Part shown: positions 44,709 through 54,300 of the stretch, in pieces
How positions within the stretch are numbered: position 1 is the stretch's first letter
Layout of the letters: each line of letters starts with the position of its first letter
Assembly (NCBI RefSeq): GCF_008330945.1
Contig: NZ_CP043488.1
Location: 744,001-808,000 of the forward strand
DNA: 64,000 nt
Direction of reading: 5' to 3'
From: Labrys sp. KNU-23
Lineage (GTDB): Bacteria; Pseudomonadota; Alphaproteobacteria; Rhizobiales; Labraceae
Translations under genes and position numbers: made by a program
Notes under the pieces: model-generated
What the model was told of the DNA's origin: nothing
Databases searched by the model: none
What the model saw: only the letters and a program-made list of their open reading frames with translations

Positions 44709-45517
44709 GGCGCCCTCTTCACGGCGCGAAGTGAGGGCGAGCCGTCGAGGGTGTAGACATCGCGTCGCCGCCGCCAGTGAAGATAGGCCAGGCGCCCCGC
44801 CAGAAGCACGACCATGGCGACGAGCCCATAGACGATCCACATGGCACGCGCGAGATCGTCGGGATGCAGCCAGATGCCGAGGAAGTTCGTAAGGCCGGGC
44901 TCGCTCGTCTCCGGCTCAGCCGGTGCCGCGACCGGCACGAGGATGACGGAGACATTGTCATAGGTCAGCCCCGCAACGCCGTTGGCGACCAGCATCTTCA
45001 CCTGCGGCACCAATTCCTTCATGTCGACCGAGGTGCGATGGCGGATGAAGACCGATGCCGAGGACGGCACCAATTGCTGCTTGAGCGGATCGTTCTCCGG
45101 CAGCACGAGATGCACGCGGGCGGACAGGACGCCGTCAATGTCCGAGATGGTTTGCGAGAGCTCCTGGCTGAGGCCGTAGATCATTGCCGCGCGTTCCTCC
45201 ACCGGGGAGGAGACGAGCCCATCGCGCTTGAACACCTGGCCGAGGGTCGCGAATTTTTCCTTTGGCAGGCCGATCGCATCGAGCACGGACATCGCCTCGG
45301 CAAAGCGTGCCTTGTCGACCAGGACGGTTACCGTGCCCTCCTTGTCGATCTGGCGCTGGGCGGGAATGCCCTTGCGCACCAGCGCGGCAACCACTTCGTT
45401 GCCCTGGCGTTGGCTGAGCCCCGTATAGAGTTCCACCGTGCAGGCCTGCAGGAACAGCACGCCGACAAGGGCAAAAACGGTGCCGAACCGGCGCAGCCAG
45501 GCCGGCAACCGATACAT
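44705..45517 (-). CDS. sctJ: Type III secretion inner ring lipoprotein SctJ
   Basis: This inner-membrane ring lipoprotein (270 aa) belongs to the YscJ/HrcJ family. A lipobox VLFLQAC lies near residue 25. Next comes VELYTGLSQRQGNEVVAALVRKGI, then the second ring-building domain with VSSPVEERAAMIYGLSQELSQTISDIDGVLSARVHLVLPE, and a C-terminal membrane helix MWIVYGLVAMVVLLAGRLAYL. The ATG at 45517 gives a proper signal peptide; the longer frame does not. It stacks with SctD to form the basal body. Confidence 0.93.
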   Translation of the reverse strand: MYRLPAWLRRFGTVFALVGVLFLQACTVELYTGLSQRQGNEVVAALVRKGIPAQRQIDKEGTVTVLVDKARFAEAMSVLDAIGLPKEKFATLGQVFKRDGLVSSPVEERAAMIYGLSQELSQTISDIDGVLSARVHLVLPENDPLKQQLVPSSASVFIRHRTSVDMKELVPQVKMLVANGVAGLTYDNVSVILVPVAAPAEPETSEPGLTNFLGIWLHPDDLARAMWIVYGLVAMVVLLAGRLAYLHWRRRRDVYTLDGSPSLRAVKRAP

Positions 45518-45549
45518 CGATACTGGCCTCACGGAGCCCCCGCCACGCA

Positions 45550-45984
45550 CTATTGCTGTTTGATCAGCGTGTTGACCGAGCCAGTGGCGGCCGTCACGCT
45601 GTTGATGGCGACGGAGACATTTGCCGCCGCCCACATGAAGGAAATGGCGCGATCGAGCGTCAGATCCGCGTTCGGCTGTCCCGGTGCCCGTTCATTGCCA
45701 GTCGCAGCATTGCCGGTTCCTTCGCTGGCCGGCGAGGCGGTACCTGCCTGTGGGCCGTTCTTGGTGAAAGCCGACTGGGCTTGCTGCACCACCCCTTCGA
45801 GCGAATGGATGGCACCGCCGACGAGAGCGGCGGGATCATTGGGCTGCCCGGTCTTCCCGACGCTCTTTTCCATCTCAACGAGATAGTCGAAGAGCTGGTG
45901 CTCGACATTCGCCTCGGGCTGGGTCGGCTGGGACTGGGGAGGCGCCGCCGAAACTGCGCCTATGGCAGCGTCTGCAAGCTGCAT
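45550..45984 (-). CDS. sctI: Type III secretion inner rod protein SctI (candidate)
   Basis: A 144-aa protein with a Pro/Gln-rich N-terminus and Gly/Asn-rich middle. The C-terminal helix (about residues 105-144, LDRAISFMWAAANVSVAINS ending LIKQQ) has the pattern of inner-rod and needle proteins. The ATG at 45984 has GAGGA at ideal spacing, while the ATG at 45990 lies on the ribosome site itself. It is immediately upstream of sctJ, where sctI is found in Ysc-type operons. The call depends on that position and the C-terminus. Confidence 0.72.
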   Translation of the reverse strand: MQLADAAIGAVSAAPPQSQPTQPEANVEHQLFDYLVEMEKSVGKTGQPNDPAALVGGAIHSLEGVVQQAQSAFTKNGPQAGTASPASEGTGNAATGNERAPGQPNADLTLDRAISFMWAAANVSVAINSVTAATGSVNTLIKQQ

Positions 45985-46035
45985 GTTCATTCCTCATCGA
46001 TCGCCGATTGGGGGTGGCTGTCTCCCGGCTCCGGC

Positions 46036-46218
46036 TCAGCCTTCCTCGTTACGGGCTTGCTGCATGCCTTCGAGTGCCCGGTCGCCCTGTTGCTGGGCCA
46101 TGCTCACGGCAAAATTGGCAAGGGTTTCTTCCATCTGCTTCTGCAGCGCGGCTTCCTGGCTTTCCTTGCTCGGATCGGGCTGGTTGGTCGGGCTGATGCC
46201 GTTGCTCTCGATCTTCAT
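46036..46218 (-). CDS. small coupled protein of the type III operon
   Basis: A 60-aa acidic, Gln/Glu-rich helical protein with no membrane segment (central QEAALQKQMEETLANFAVSM). AGGAGAGAGC precedes the ATG, which overlaps the stop of the secretin N-domain gene (ATGA), so it is clearly a translated gene. It lies where Ysc operons carry small needle, chaperone or pilotin-like genes. I do not recognise its family. It could be a needle-subunit chaperone or a reduced needle protein. Confidence 0.65.
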   Translation of the reverse strand: MKIESNGISPTNQPDPSKESQEAALQKQMEETLANFAVSMAQQQGDRALEGMQQARNEEG

Positions 46219-46862
46219 TTGCTCTCTCCTGGATGCTTGGCGGCGGGCGGGGTCTCAACCTCGGCCCGCCGGCCTCGGAAAACACGTACGGGCACGGCAT
46301 TTTCAGCCGAACCATCGACTTCGCGCGCTCGTGCGGGAGCTGACGGCTCCGTCAGCACGCCGAGCGCCTTGCGAACGGCGTCGATATAGGCAGGCGGACC
46401 GGAGACCGAGACGACGCGTTCGTTCTGGGCGATCTTGATGGGGTAGCGCGCATCGGCGATGCCGAGCTCCCGCAGCCGGCCGGGAATGCCGGGCAGGGTT
46501 GCTGCGTCGACCTTGAACATGTCGGTACGCATTTCGGCTTCGGTCGCCACAGCCAGGCTGGAGCCATCATAGTACCAGACCAGGCCATAGCGGTCGCAGA
46601 CCCACTGCAGGAACTCGCGTGCCGTTCCTATCGGCATGCCGGCACTCAACCGCCCCTTCACCCCGTCGCTGAGCTTCACCGGGACATGAATGTTGCGGCC
46701 GAACTCGGTCAAGGCGTCGCGAACCGACTGGTCGATGGTGATGTATTTGTAGGGCCCGGAAGGCCACTCAGGTTCCGCCGCACGCACCGGCAACACTGCC
46801 GCGCACAGGCACAACCCGACTGCGAAGCCGAGAATGGCGGGAGACCGGCGGTTCTTTCCCAT
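46215..46862 (-). CDS. sctC1: Secretin N-terminal domain protein (RhcC1-like part of split SctC)
   Basis: A periplasmic protein of about 215 aa with a signal peptide (MGKNRRSPAILGFAVG, ending PVRAAE). The mature part equals the N0-N1 domains of the type III secretin: YITIDQSVRDALTEFGRNIHVPV, FLQWVCDRYGLVWYYDGSSL and VVSVSGPPAYIDAVRKAL are near-copies of the YscC pattern. The outer-membrane barrel domain is absent. In rhizobia the secretin is similarly split into RhcC1 and RhcC2. The ATG at 46862 follows CAGGATGGCC; ATGs at 46868 and 46889 are alternatives. It heads the leftward type III operon. Confidence 0.85.
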   Translation of the reverse strand: MGKNRRSPAILGFAVGLCLCAAVLPVRAAEPEWPSGPYKYITIDQSVRDALTEFGRNIHVPVKLSDGVKGRLSAGMPIGTAREFLQWVCDRYGLVWYYDGSSLAVATEAEMRTDMFKVDAATLPGIPGRLRELGIADARYPIKIAQNERVVSVSGPPAYIDAVRKALGVLTEPSAPARAREVDGSAENAVPVRVFRGRRAEVETPPAAKHPGESK

Positions 46863-46989
46863 GGCCATCCTGCTGGTCTCAAATTCCATGCCCCTTACCT
46901 GTGCAACGACGCATTCGTTCTTCGAACGCGAGTCCCGTACGGCATGATTTACCTGCCAAATCGTGCCGCACATTATCGTGATCGTCGCT

Positions 46990-47009
46990 GAAATGAAAGT
47001 CCAATTGGA
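46990..47009 (-). promoter_or_regulatory. shared type III box, copy 1
   Basis: Read toward the leftward type III operon, the sequence is TCCAATTGGACTTTCATTTC. The same 20 bases, with one change, occur at 57282-57301 in front of the rightward type III operon and in the same relative orientation. The 10-bp palindrome TCCAATTGGA is part of it. It lies about 128 bases from the secretin-domain start codon. Confidence 0.65.
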
Positions 47010-47168
47010 TTATAGAGCCATATGTAAGTGCCAAACGCTCCAGATTCGTGTTGGAGTAGGAGGTACATTGTTACAGTTTTCGAACGATGCGGCGGGCCCG
47101 GAGACACCATGGCAATGATGGTTGAGGCAGGATGTTCTCATGTGCGTCGCTCATTACGGGGGAGGGGC

Positions 47169-47852
47169 ATGGCCCGGCGTTCCATCCTGCGCAGTGCCAT
47201 GATGGCCGCCGTCACAGCCGGTGCGGTCTCATTGACGATGGCAGGCATCGCTTCGGCGCAGGGCGACGGCTACGATCCGCGCACATGGGTCTATGACGGC
47301 GAACAGGATGTGGTCATCGCGCCCTCGGACGATGCAGGGCGGGATGTCGTCGACGAGCCTGCCACGGGGCCGGTCCGCTTGCCCACGACAAGGCGGGTCC
47401 CGCCGATCGCACGCAAGGTCGTGGCGTTCGCCGAACCTCACCCCAAGGGGTCGATCATCGTCGATACCGGTGAGCGCCGTCTCTACTACGTGCTGGGGGA
47501 CGGCAGGGCTCTCAAATATGCCATCGGTGTCGGGCGCGAGGGCTTTTCCTGGTCGGGGCGCGATCGCATCCTCGACAAGAAGGAATGGCCCGATTGGCGC
47601 CCGCCGGCTGAAATGCGGGAAAGAGAAGCCGCGCAGGGGCATGATTTGCCTGTGCGGATGGCGGGTGGCCCCAACAATCCGCTCGGTGCTCGCGCGCTCT
47701 ATATCGGCAACACGCTCTATCGCATCCACGGCACCAACGCGCCCTGGACGGTCGGCACCGCCAATTCCTCGGGCTGCATCCGCATGACGAACGATGACGT
47801 GATCGACCTGTATCGACGCGCCTCTATCGGCGCCGAGGTCGTCGTACGATAG
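47169..47852 (+). CDS. L,D-transpeptidase (YkuD domain), periplasmic
   Basis: This peptidoglycan cross-linking enzyme (227 aa from the chosen start) has a signal peptide ARRSILRSAMMAAVTAGAVS ending ASAQ. The YkuD domain (about residues 95-225) shows GSIIVDTGERRLYYVLGDG and the catalytic YRIHGTNAPWTVG followed by SSGCIRM, with His and Cys in place. A GGGGGAGGGGC site precedes 47169; an ATG at 47109 with a good GGAG is an alternative that would lengthen the signal region. It diverges from the type III operon and shares box 1, so it may remodel the wall for the secretion apparatus, or be a general cell-wall enzyme. Confidence 0.88.
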   Translation: MARRSILRSAMMAAVTAGAVSLTMAGIASAQGDGYDPRTWVYDGEQDVVIAPSDDAGRDVVDEPATGPVRLPTTRRVPPIARKVVAFAEPHPKGSIIVDTGERRLYYVLGDGRALKYAIGVGREGFSWSGRDRILDKKEWPDWRPPAEMREREAAQGHDLPVRMAGGPNNPLGARALYIGNTLYRIHGTNAPWTVGTANSSGCIRMTNDDVIDLYRRASIGAEVVVR

Positions 47853-48053
47853 CTGGAGGTATTAAAATACTGAAAAATTCTTGTAGAAATTGCCGGCGCG
47901 GACCTGCCGCAACCGTTCCGGGTGCCGTGTCGGTTTCAAGGGACGCCGAAGAGGGCGTGGCTTCTCCGTATCGGGTTTTACTATAACTCATTGTTTCAGC
48001 ATATCTTCTTAACCGACGAGCTTGCCAGTTTCAGAGAAGCCGAGTTGGAAGAA

Positions 48054-48233
48054 TCAGGTCTTTTTGCCCGACGCCCAGAACGCAGCGACCACCCCAATGG
48101 CGATGAAGATCATCATCGCAAAAAACACCTGAGCGATCTGGAAGTTCAGGGAATCCTTGGCCACGAAAAGGGCGGCGATGGGCGCCGCCACGAACAACAA
48201 CAACCGAATGATCAGGCCCATCTGCGCCCCCAT
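48054..48233 (-). CDS. 59-aa two-helix membrane protein
   Basis: A short frame encodes MGAQMGLIIRLLLFVAAPIA and a second hydrophobic helix AQVFFAMMIFIAIGVVAAFW, ending in a positive ASGKKT tail. Two clean transmembrane segments separated by a short polar turn are unlikely by chance. The ribosome site is weak (GAAGTAAGCC). It lies 115 bases after the giant gene on the same strand and may be cotranscribed with it. I do not recognise the family. Confidence 0.6.
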   Translation of the reverse strand: MGAQMGLIIRLLLFVAAPIAALFVAKDSLNFQIAQVFFAMMIFIAIGVVAAFWASGKKT

Positions 48234-48348
48234 GGCTTACTTCTAAGCTACAGGGCGCAAATTGGATCTGTCGCGGGCACTCCGCATTGACTTGAATCAA
48301 GGCGAGATCGTCCATTCTCCGCACGAGCGAAATCTTCGGGAACTCACC

Positions 48349-51300
48349 TCATGCCGTTGCACCCGGCAGGTAGATGCGGTCCCCGGCGAAGATGACGTCC
48401 GGGATGGCGATATGGCCCATGTTCAGCAACACCGTTTCTCGGACATCGGCCGAATGGTTGCGTGCGATGCCCCCCATCGTATCGCCGTCGCGGGCGATGA
48501 TCGGCTGGTAACCCTGGCGCTCGAGCTCTGGATTGAGGCGTCCCTCGCCGTCTTGCGAGCCGGCCGGATGGGTTTGCACGAAGCTGGCCTCGACCCAGCC
48601 CTGACGCTCCCGGCCATCGGCTCCATGGGCGCTGACGGGAACCCAGGTCCTGCCGGATTCGTCGGTTTTGGAAGCGCCTGTTTCCTTTACCAGGGAACCC
48701 GGGCGGATCACCGTCTCCACATTCGAATTGCCGGTCGCATCTTCCCGCAGATTGAGCCCGTCATCCGCCGAGACGACGAATTGGGCCGGCGTTGCCTCTG
48801 GTTTGCCGGGTTCGCGCGGCAGGGGCTTGTTCGGGCCGGTTTTGGCCGTGGTCGGTGAAGGGGTGGAAGAACTTGTGGCCGTGGGCGAGGTCGTTGGCGT
48901 CGTCTTTGACGGCGTCGGTGTTGGAGTTGTTGGCGCCGGTGTTGTCGGCGTCGGCGTGGAATTATTGCCGGAGGGCTGCACGCCGGGAGCGTTCGTGGTC
49001 TTCTGCTTGTCCAGCCAGTTCGCAATGGCGATGCCGCTGAACAGGATCATGCCGCCGCCGAAGGTGACACCGAAGACGACACGGTCGAAGCCCGACATTT
49101 TGGGCTCCCATTTCCCGCGTCCCAGTCCTGTTCGGGCGCCCCGTGCCCACAGATAGGCCGAACCGAGCAGGAAGGCGGCATTGTCGACCGTTTCGGCACC
49201 GCCCGGAACGAAGTCGAAGCCCTTGGATAGCGCGTCCGGCACGACCGGAAGGTTGGAAAGGTTCGAGCCGTCCTTGGGCACGGAATCCACGAGCGAGAAA
49301 ACGCTTCCCGCCGCGTAGGAGGGAAGGTTCCATTTGTCCGCCATGGACATGGCCGGCCGGCCCGTGCGTGCTTCGCGTAGAGCCTTGGCGAAATAAAAGG
49401 CATTGCTTCCTTCGAAGAAGGCACCGCCGGCCCCGGCGGCGTCCACCGTCATGGGAACGCCGGCAGCCTGGGTCGGCAGATAGCTCAGCGCATCGCCGAA
49501 TTTCATGGCTCGGCCGAGCGGGGTATGGAGCGCCGTCCATTTGCCGGGCAGAGTCGCCGCGACACTCATGGTCAGGCCGCGCCAGGCGAGGCCGCTCGCC
49601 CGAAGGGAGATCTGGACGTGCGGTGGCAGGGCCGGCCACACGGCAGCGAATACCGCCGTCGCAGTCGTGGTCACCGCAAGGTCGTCGCCGCCCACGGCAC
49701 GCACCTTCGCCAGGGCTCGTGCTGGGCGCGAGGCGGGCGTATAGCCGTTGAGGGCCGAGCGTTGATCGGCTTTCAGCAGGGCAACCTGATAGGGCTTGAG
49801 CACATCGACCTGGGCCGGCGTGAAGGCCATCAGCTGGCTTTCCTCCAGGCCCGCTACCTCGCTGGGCCTGAGTTTCTTCACCTGCTGGGGCGTGAGCTCG
49901 CTCAATTGCGAAGCGCTAAGTTCGGAGAGGTCGAGATATTTTATCCGTTTGGGAGCAATGGCGCGCAACTGAGCAGGGGTCATGTCTTTCAGCTGGTCGG
50001 CCGTAAGAGTGGCGACCCCGCCGCGTGACAGGCCGGCAATGTCGGCTGGCGAGAGTTTGCGGACCGCGATCAGGTCGTCCAGGAGCTGGCGCCCGTCCTC
50101 ACTCATGGCCGTCTTCTGGGGACCGGTGACGGCCTCCATCTGGGTAAGGGTCAACTCCGGGATCTGCCCTTCGGTGAGGTGTTTGGCCAAACGCCCGACT
50201 GAGGCATCGGGAATGGTGCGTAACTGATCACCCGACAGTGCCTGTACCTGCTGTTCGGTCAATGCCGAAAGCTGGTCGGGCGTAAGCCAACCCACCTGCC
50301 TTGCTTCCAGGGTGGTGACGTCGAGATGCTGCAGGCGCTGGTTGGAAATCCCCTCGAGCGCCGTCTGCGACAGCGTGGACTGGTGGCCGGACTTCACGAA
50401 GGCCTGCCATTGCGCGTCGGTCATCGCCGCAACCTGGTCCTTGCTCAGCGTGGCACCCTGGAGATCCTTGATGCGGTTGGTCGGGATGGCGCCGATCTGG
50501 GTTTTTGCGAGCGCACTCTGCCGGCCGGCCTGGATGAAGGCCTGCCATTGGCCATCGGTCATCGCGGCAATCTGGCCCTTCGTGAGCCCGGCAGTCTGGC
50601 TGTCCGACAGGGTGGCGACATCCAGATATTTGAGGCGGTTGGTCGGAATGGCGCCGATCTGCGCCGGCGTCAGCTGGCCTTGCAGAGAGGCCTGCCTGAA
50701 AGCCTCCCATTGCCTGACGCTGAACGAGGCGATCTGTTTGGACGTCATCCCGTTCATATTGAGATCCGCGATCCGGTTCTCGGGGATGGCCCTGATTTGC
50801 GTTTTGGTCAGGTGAGCGGATAGGCCCGCCTGGTTGAAGGCCTTCCATTGGCCTGCGGTCATCGCGTTGAGCTGGGCCGGCGAGAGGCTGGGAACCTGTT
50901 TTGGCGTCAGCGAAGCGACGTCGAGATATCTGATGCGATTTTCTGGAATTGCCCTGATTTGGTTCGGCTTCAGATGTGCCTGGTTGAGCGCCTGCAATTG
51001 CGGTCCGGTGAGAGCTGCCACCTGAGCTTGTGTCAGTGCTTGAATCTGCGGCTCCGACAGGGCGGCGATATCGAGTTTTCCGATGCGGTTTTCCGGAATC
51101 GCCTGCAACTGACGCGGCGTGAGATGGTCCTGCAGCCCGGCCTGTTTGAAGGCTTCCCATTGCTTGGGCGTGAACGATGCGACCTGGTCCGGTTTCAGCC
51201 AGGGCACATTGGTGGCGTTGAGCTGGGTGAAGTCCAGTTGCTTGGGATCGGTGGCCTGCAATTGTTTGCGCGTGGGAGGCGTGCTTTTCGGCGATTGGCC

Positions 51301-54300
51301 TGAAGGGTTGGGGCCGGTCTTCTTGCCCAGGGTGATCGGGTCGATGGGACCATCGCCGGCAACATGCACGTTGCTCGGGGAGGCAGGAGGCGCGGTATTC
51401 TTGCCGCCCTTGAACCAGAAGCGCTCCTGAACGGCATGGTTGGGCTGCTCGAGCGTTGCGCGCCCGGAAACATCGGTCAGCGGCAGGCCGGGCAGTTCGA
51501 CCACCTCCTTGCCGCCCTCGGCAGGCTTGATGGCGCCGGCAAGCTCGACAGGTCCGTCATAGGCGCGTGTCCGCACACCGAGCCTGTCGGCCACCTCGCC
51601 GGCGAGGGACCGCGTGAGGGGACTGCCGGTTTGATGGTCGAGGGAACCGGCGCGGCAGGCGAGGATCGTGATGCTCTGGCCGTCGCGATAGCCGGTATTG
51701 CGCAGGTCCTCGATCAGCTGGGTCGCGCCAGGCAGGTTGGTCTCGTCGGCGATCACCAGGAAAGTGTCCTTGTCGACCGCGCCCTTGTTGGACAGCCCGA
51801 TCGACAGGTCCTTGGCAGCCACAGGCTGCCCGCCGATCGTCACCGTACCGTCGGGAAGATAGTTCAGCGTGCGGCCGTTTTCCGAGGCGAACGAGCGTGT
51901 ATTTACCGAGGCAGGCAATGCCGTCGAAGGGGACCCGCTGGCCGACTCGTCGGCCGCGGCGAGCGGCTTGGTGGCTCGCAGTCCCTTGACGCCCAGGCCC
52001 GTGCCGGCGACGCCCACGCCGAGGCTGGTCAACGCGCTGGCGAATTCCAGGCCGCTCATCTGGTCGCCATAAGCGGCCAGGTCATGGGCCGATACCGCGG
52101 TCAGCGGCACGCCCGTGCCGATGGCTGCCCAGTCGAGGCCGCGCGCGGTGCGGTTCAGCCCGCCCGAACTCCTCATATAGGCGTCTGCCGTCGTGGCGAC
52201 GGAGCCGCCTTGCCCCGTCATGCCGATGCTGGCCCGGAAGGCCTGTCCTACCGACAATTCCGTGGTTTTCGCCATGCCGATGGTGCGCAACACGCTCGAT
52301 CCCATCGGCAGGACGGTAGTGGCCACCGTGCCGATGTTCATCATCGATTCCATGTCACCCAGCTCGCCGCCATGCTGGAGATAGCCCACTTCCTTGATGA
52401 CGGCGCGGGTGCCGAGATAGGCGCCTCCGGCATAGGCCACGCCGGCGGCGAGCGGCGAGAAGGGATTGGGAATGACGGCGACGGCCGTGGCGAGGGCGGT
52501 GCCGATGCCCACGATCGGGTCGACGATCTTGTCGAAGGTCGAGACATTGCGGGCCTGCACGACCTCCAGGTCGATCTTGCCGTCGGCCCCGGGCTTCATG
52601 TTGAGGCCAACAGGCACGATCAGCTTGCCGCTTTCCTGGAACTGGCGGTTGTTGTCCTGGAAATCCTTGATGGACTCGAATTTCTGGCCGGTGGCATCGA
52701 CATACCAGGTCTTATCGCCATCCTGGACGGCGATAAGCGAGACTTGTTGCGCACCGACCTTGTCGTCGACATAGAACAGGGGCACGACCTTGACCGAGGC
52801 GGTGTTGCCGCCGATGTCGCGGATTTCGTCAACGACCTTGTCGAGGGTCGTACGGCCATCGTCGCTGGAAGTGTCGAGGCCGAGGGTGCGCGCAACCAGC
52901 CCTTCCTGGGCCTGGCGCCCCTCGAGCGGCGTGAACTGGTCATTGTAGCCGGAATTGTAGAGGTTCTGGAACGTGGCCTGGTAGACCGACATCGCCTGGT
53001 CGGGATGGTCGTCGAGATAGACGCTTTGGAGATGGGCGTAATGGGGCGCCGATCCCGCATCGTCCAACAGCTTGAGCGGCTGGGTCAGCAGGAAGGAATA
53101 CCATTGTTCGGAGCGCTCGGCCGATTGGCGGGCATTCTCGACGCTGGCGCGCTGATCCTGCACCGTATCGAGCCGGATCTGGGCCGCCGCGACGTCGGGA
53201 TGGACCCACAACCACTGGCCGTTGATCTCCATGCGAACGGGCTTGCCGCTCTTGACGATGGCATCGATGCCGCCGCGCTGCACGTCGCCGGCCATATCGG
53301 GCGTTACCTGCACCTTCTGGCCGTTAACCGTGACCTCCACGGGCTGGGTGCCCTGGGGCAGCAGGCCGGCCGGCGCCTCGACACTGCCCGGGCCGTGCTG
53401 CTTGAGGGCGCCATCGAGATCGGTCTTCAGCCCGGTGATCTGCTTGTCGAGACCGTCCCGTACCAAGCCGAGCTGGTCCTTCATCATCGCCTGGATCTGC
53501 TGGCCGGCCGAAACTTGCGCCGCCTTGGCCGCCGCCAGGCCTCCCCGGCCGTCGGCGTAGCACATATTGGCGTTGGCGGGGTTGTTGAGAAGCGCCTGCC
53601 ACTGCTTGTTGAGCTCGCCGTTGCGCAGGTCCTCGCGGATGTTCTTGTCGCTGGTCGCGAAGGTCAGTTGAACCCGTTTGGTGTCATGCTCGTATTTGGT
53701 CTCCAGGTAGAGCTGATGATCCTTGGGATCCTCTATGACGTGCTGTTCCTTAATCTTGCCCAGATAGTCGCCGCCATAGGTGGAATATTCCTTCTCCATA
53801 TCGAAGGAGCCGGGATTGGCGGCGCGGTACTGCGCCAGAATCTTCTGCCGGAGATCGGTGGCCTGAACTTCCTGGCCAGAAAGCGTGCTCGTGGCCGAAT
53901 AGAAGTTGGAATAGGTCGTGGCTGCATCGACCTGCTTGCCGGCATTCTCGCTCAATGTCTTGGCGTCGCTGAGATTTTTCTCAGCCGCCGTGCGCTCCGG
54001 CGTGCCCGGCTTAGTGGCATTGACCTCCTGCTGCCGGACGCCGACGAGATAGTCCGCCAGTGCCTTGTCGCCCTGGCTGGAAGAGAGTCCGGCCTGGTAG
54101 AACAGCGCAGTCACGTCGTCATGGGCCGCCTTGGACTGGGTGTCCTTCAATTCGTAATTGGTATGATCGTCGGCGGCGGTGGCCCTTACCGTCGTCTGCC
54201 CGGGTAGGGGGGGTGGAGGCGGCAATGTCGCCTGCTTGCTGATCGCCTGGTCGAGAAGGCGTTGGGCCTTCTCGTAGTTCTCGCGCGCCGTGGTCGCATT

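Noticed and set aside
46990..47009. Sigma54 promoter or rhizobial tts box in the shared type III sequence
   Set aside because: The TGG is not followed by GC at the sigma54 spacing, and the sequence lacks the GTCAG/TCGAAAGC core I associate with tts boxes.
48031..48324. 97-codon minus-strand frame after the giant gene
   Set aside because: Its product is Arg/Gly/His-rich without features; an overlapping frame at 48054-48233 encodes two clean membrane helices and is the more likely gene.
49745..51190. CRISPR-like array in the giant gene
   Set aside because: The repeats are coding, diverged and unequally spaced (136-163 bp), with no constant direct repeat and no cas genes nearby.
51364..54207. 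947-codon open frame on the plus strand opposite the giant gene
   Set aside because: It is antisense to a continuous, domain-rich protein; its translation is His/Gly/Arg/Asp-rich with no family motif, as expected from the mirror frame of GC-rich coding DNA.
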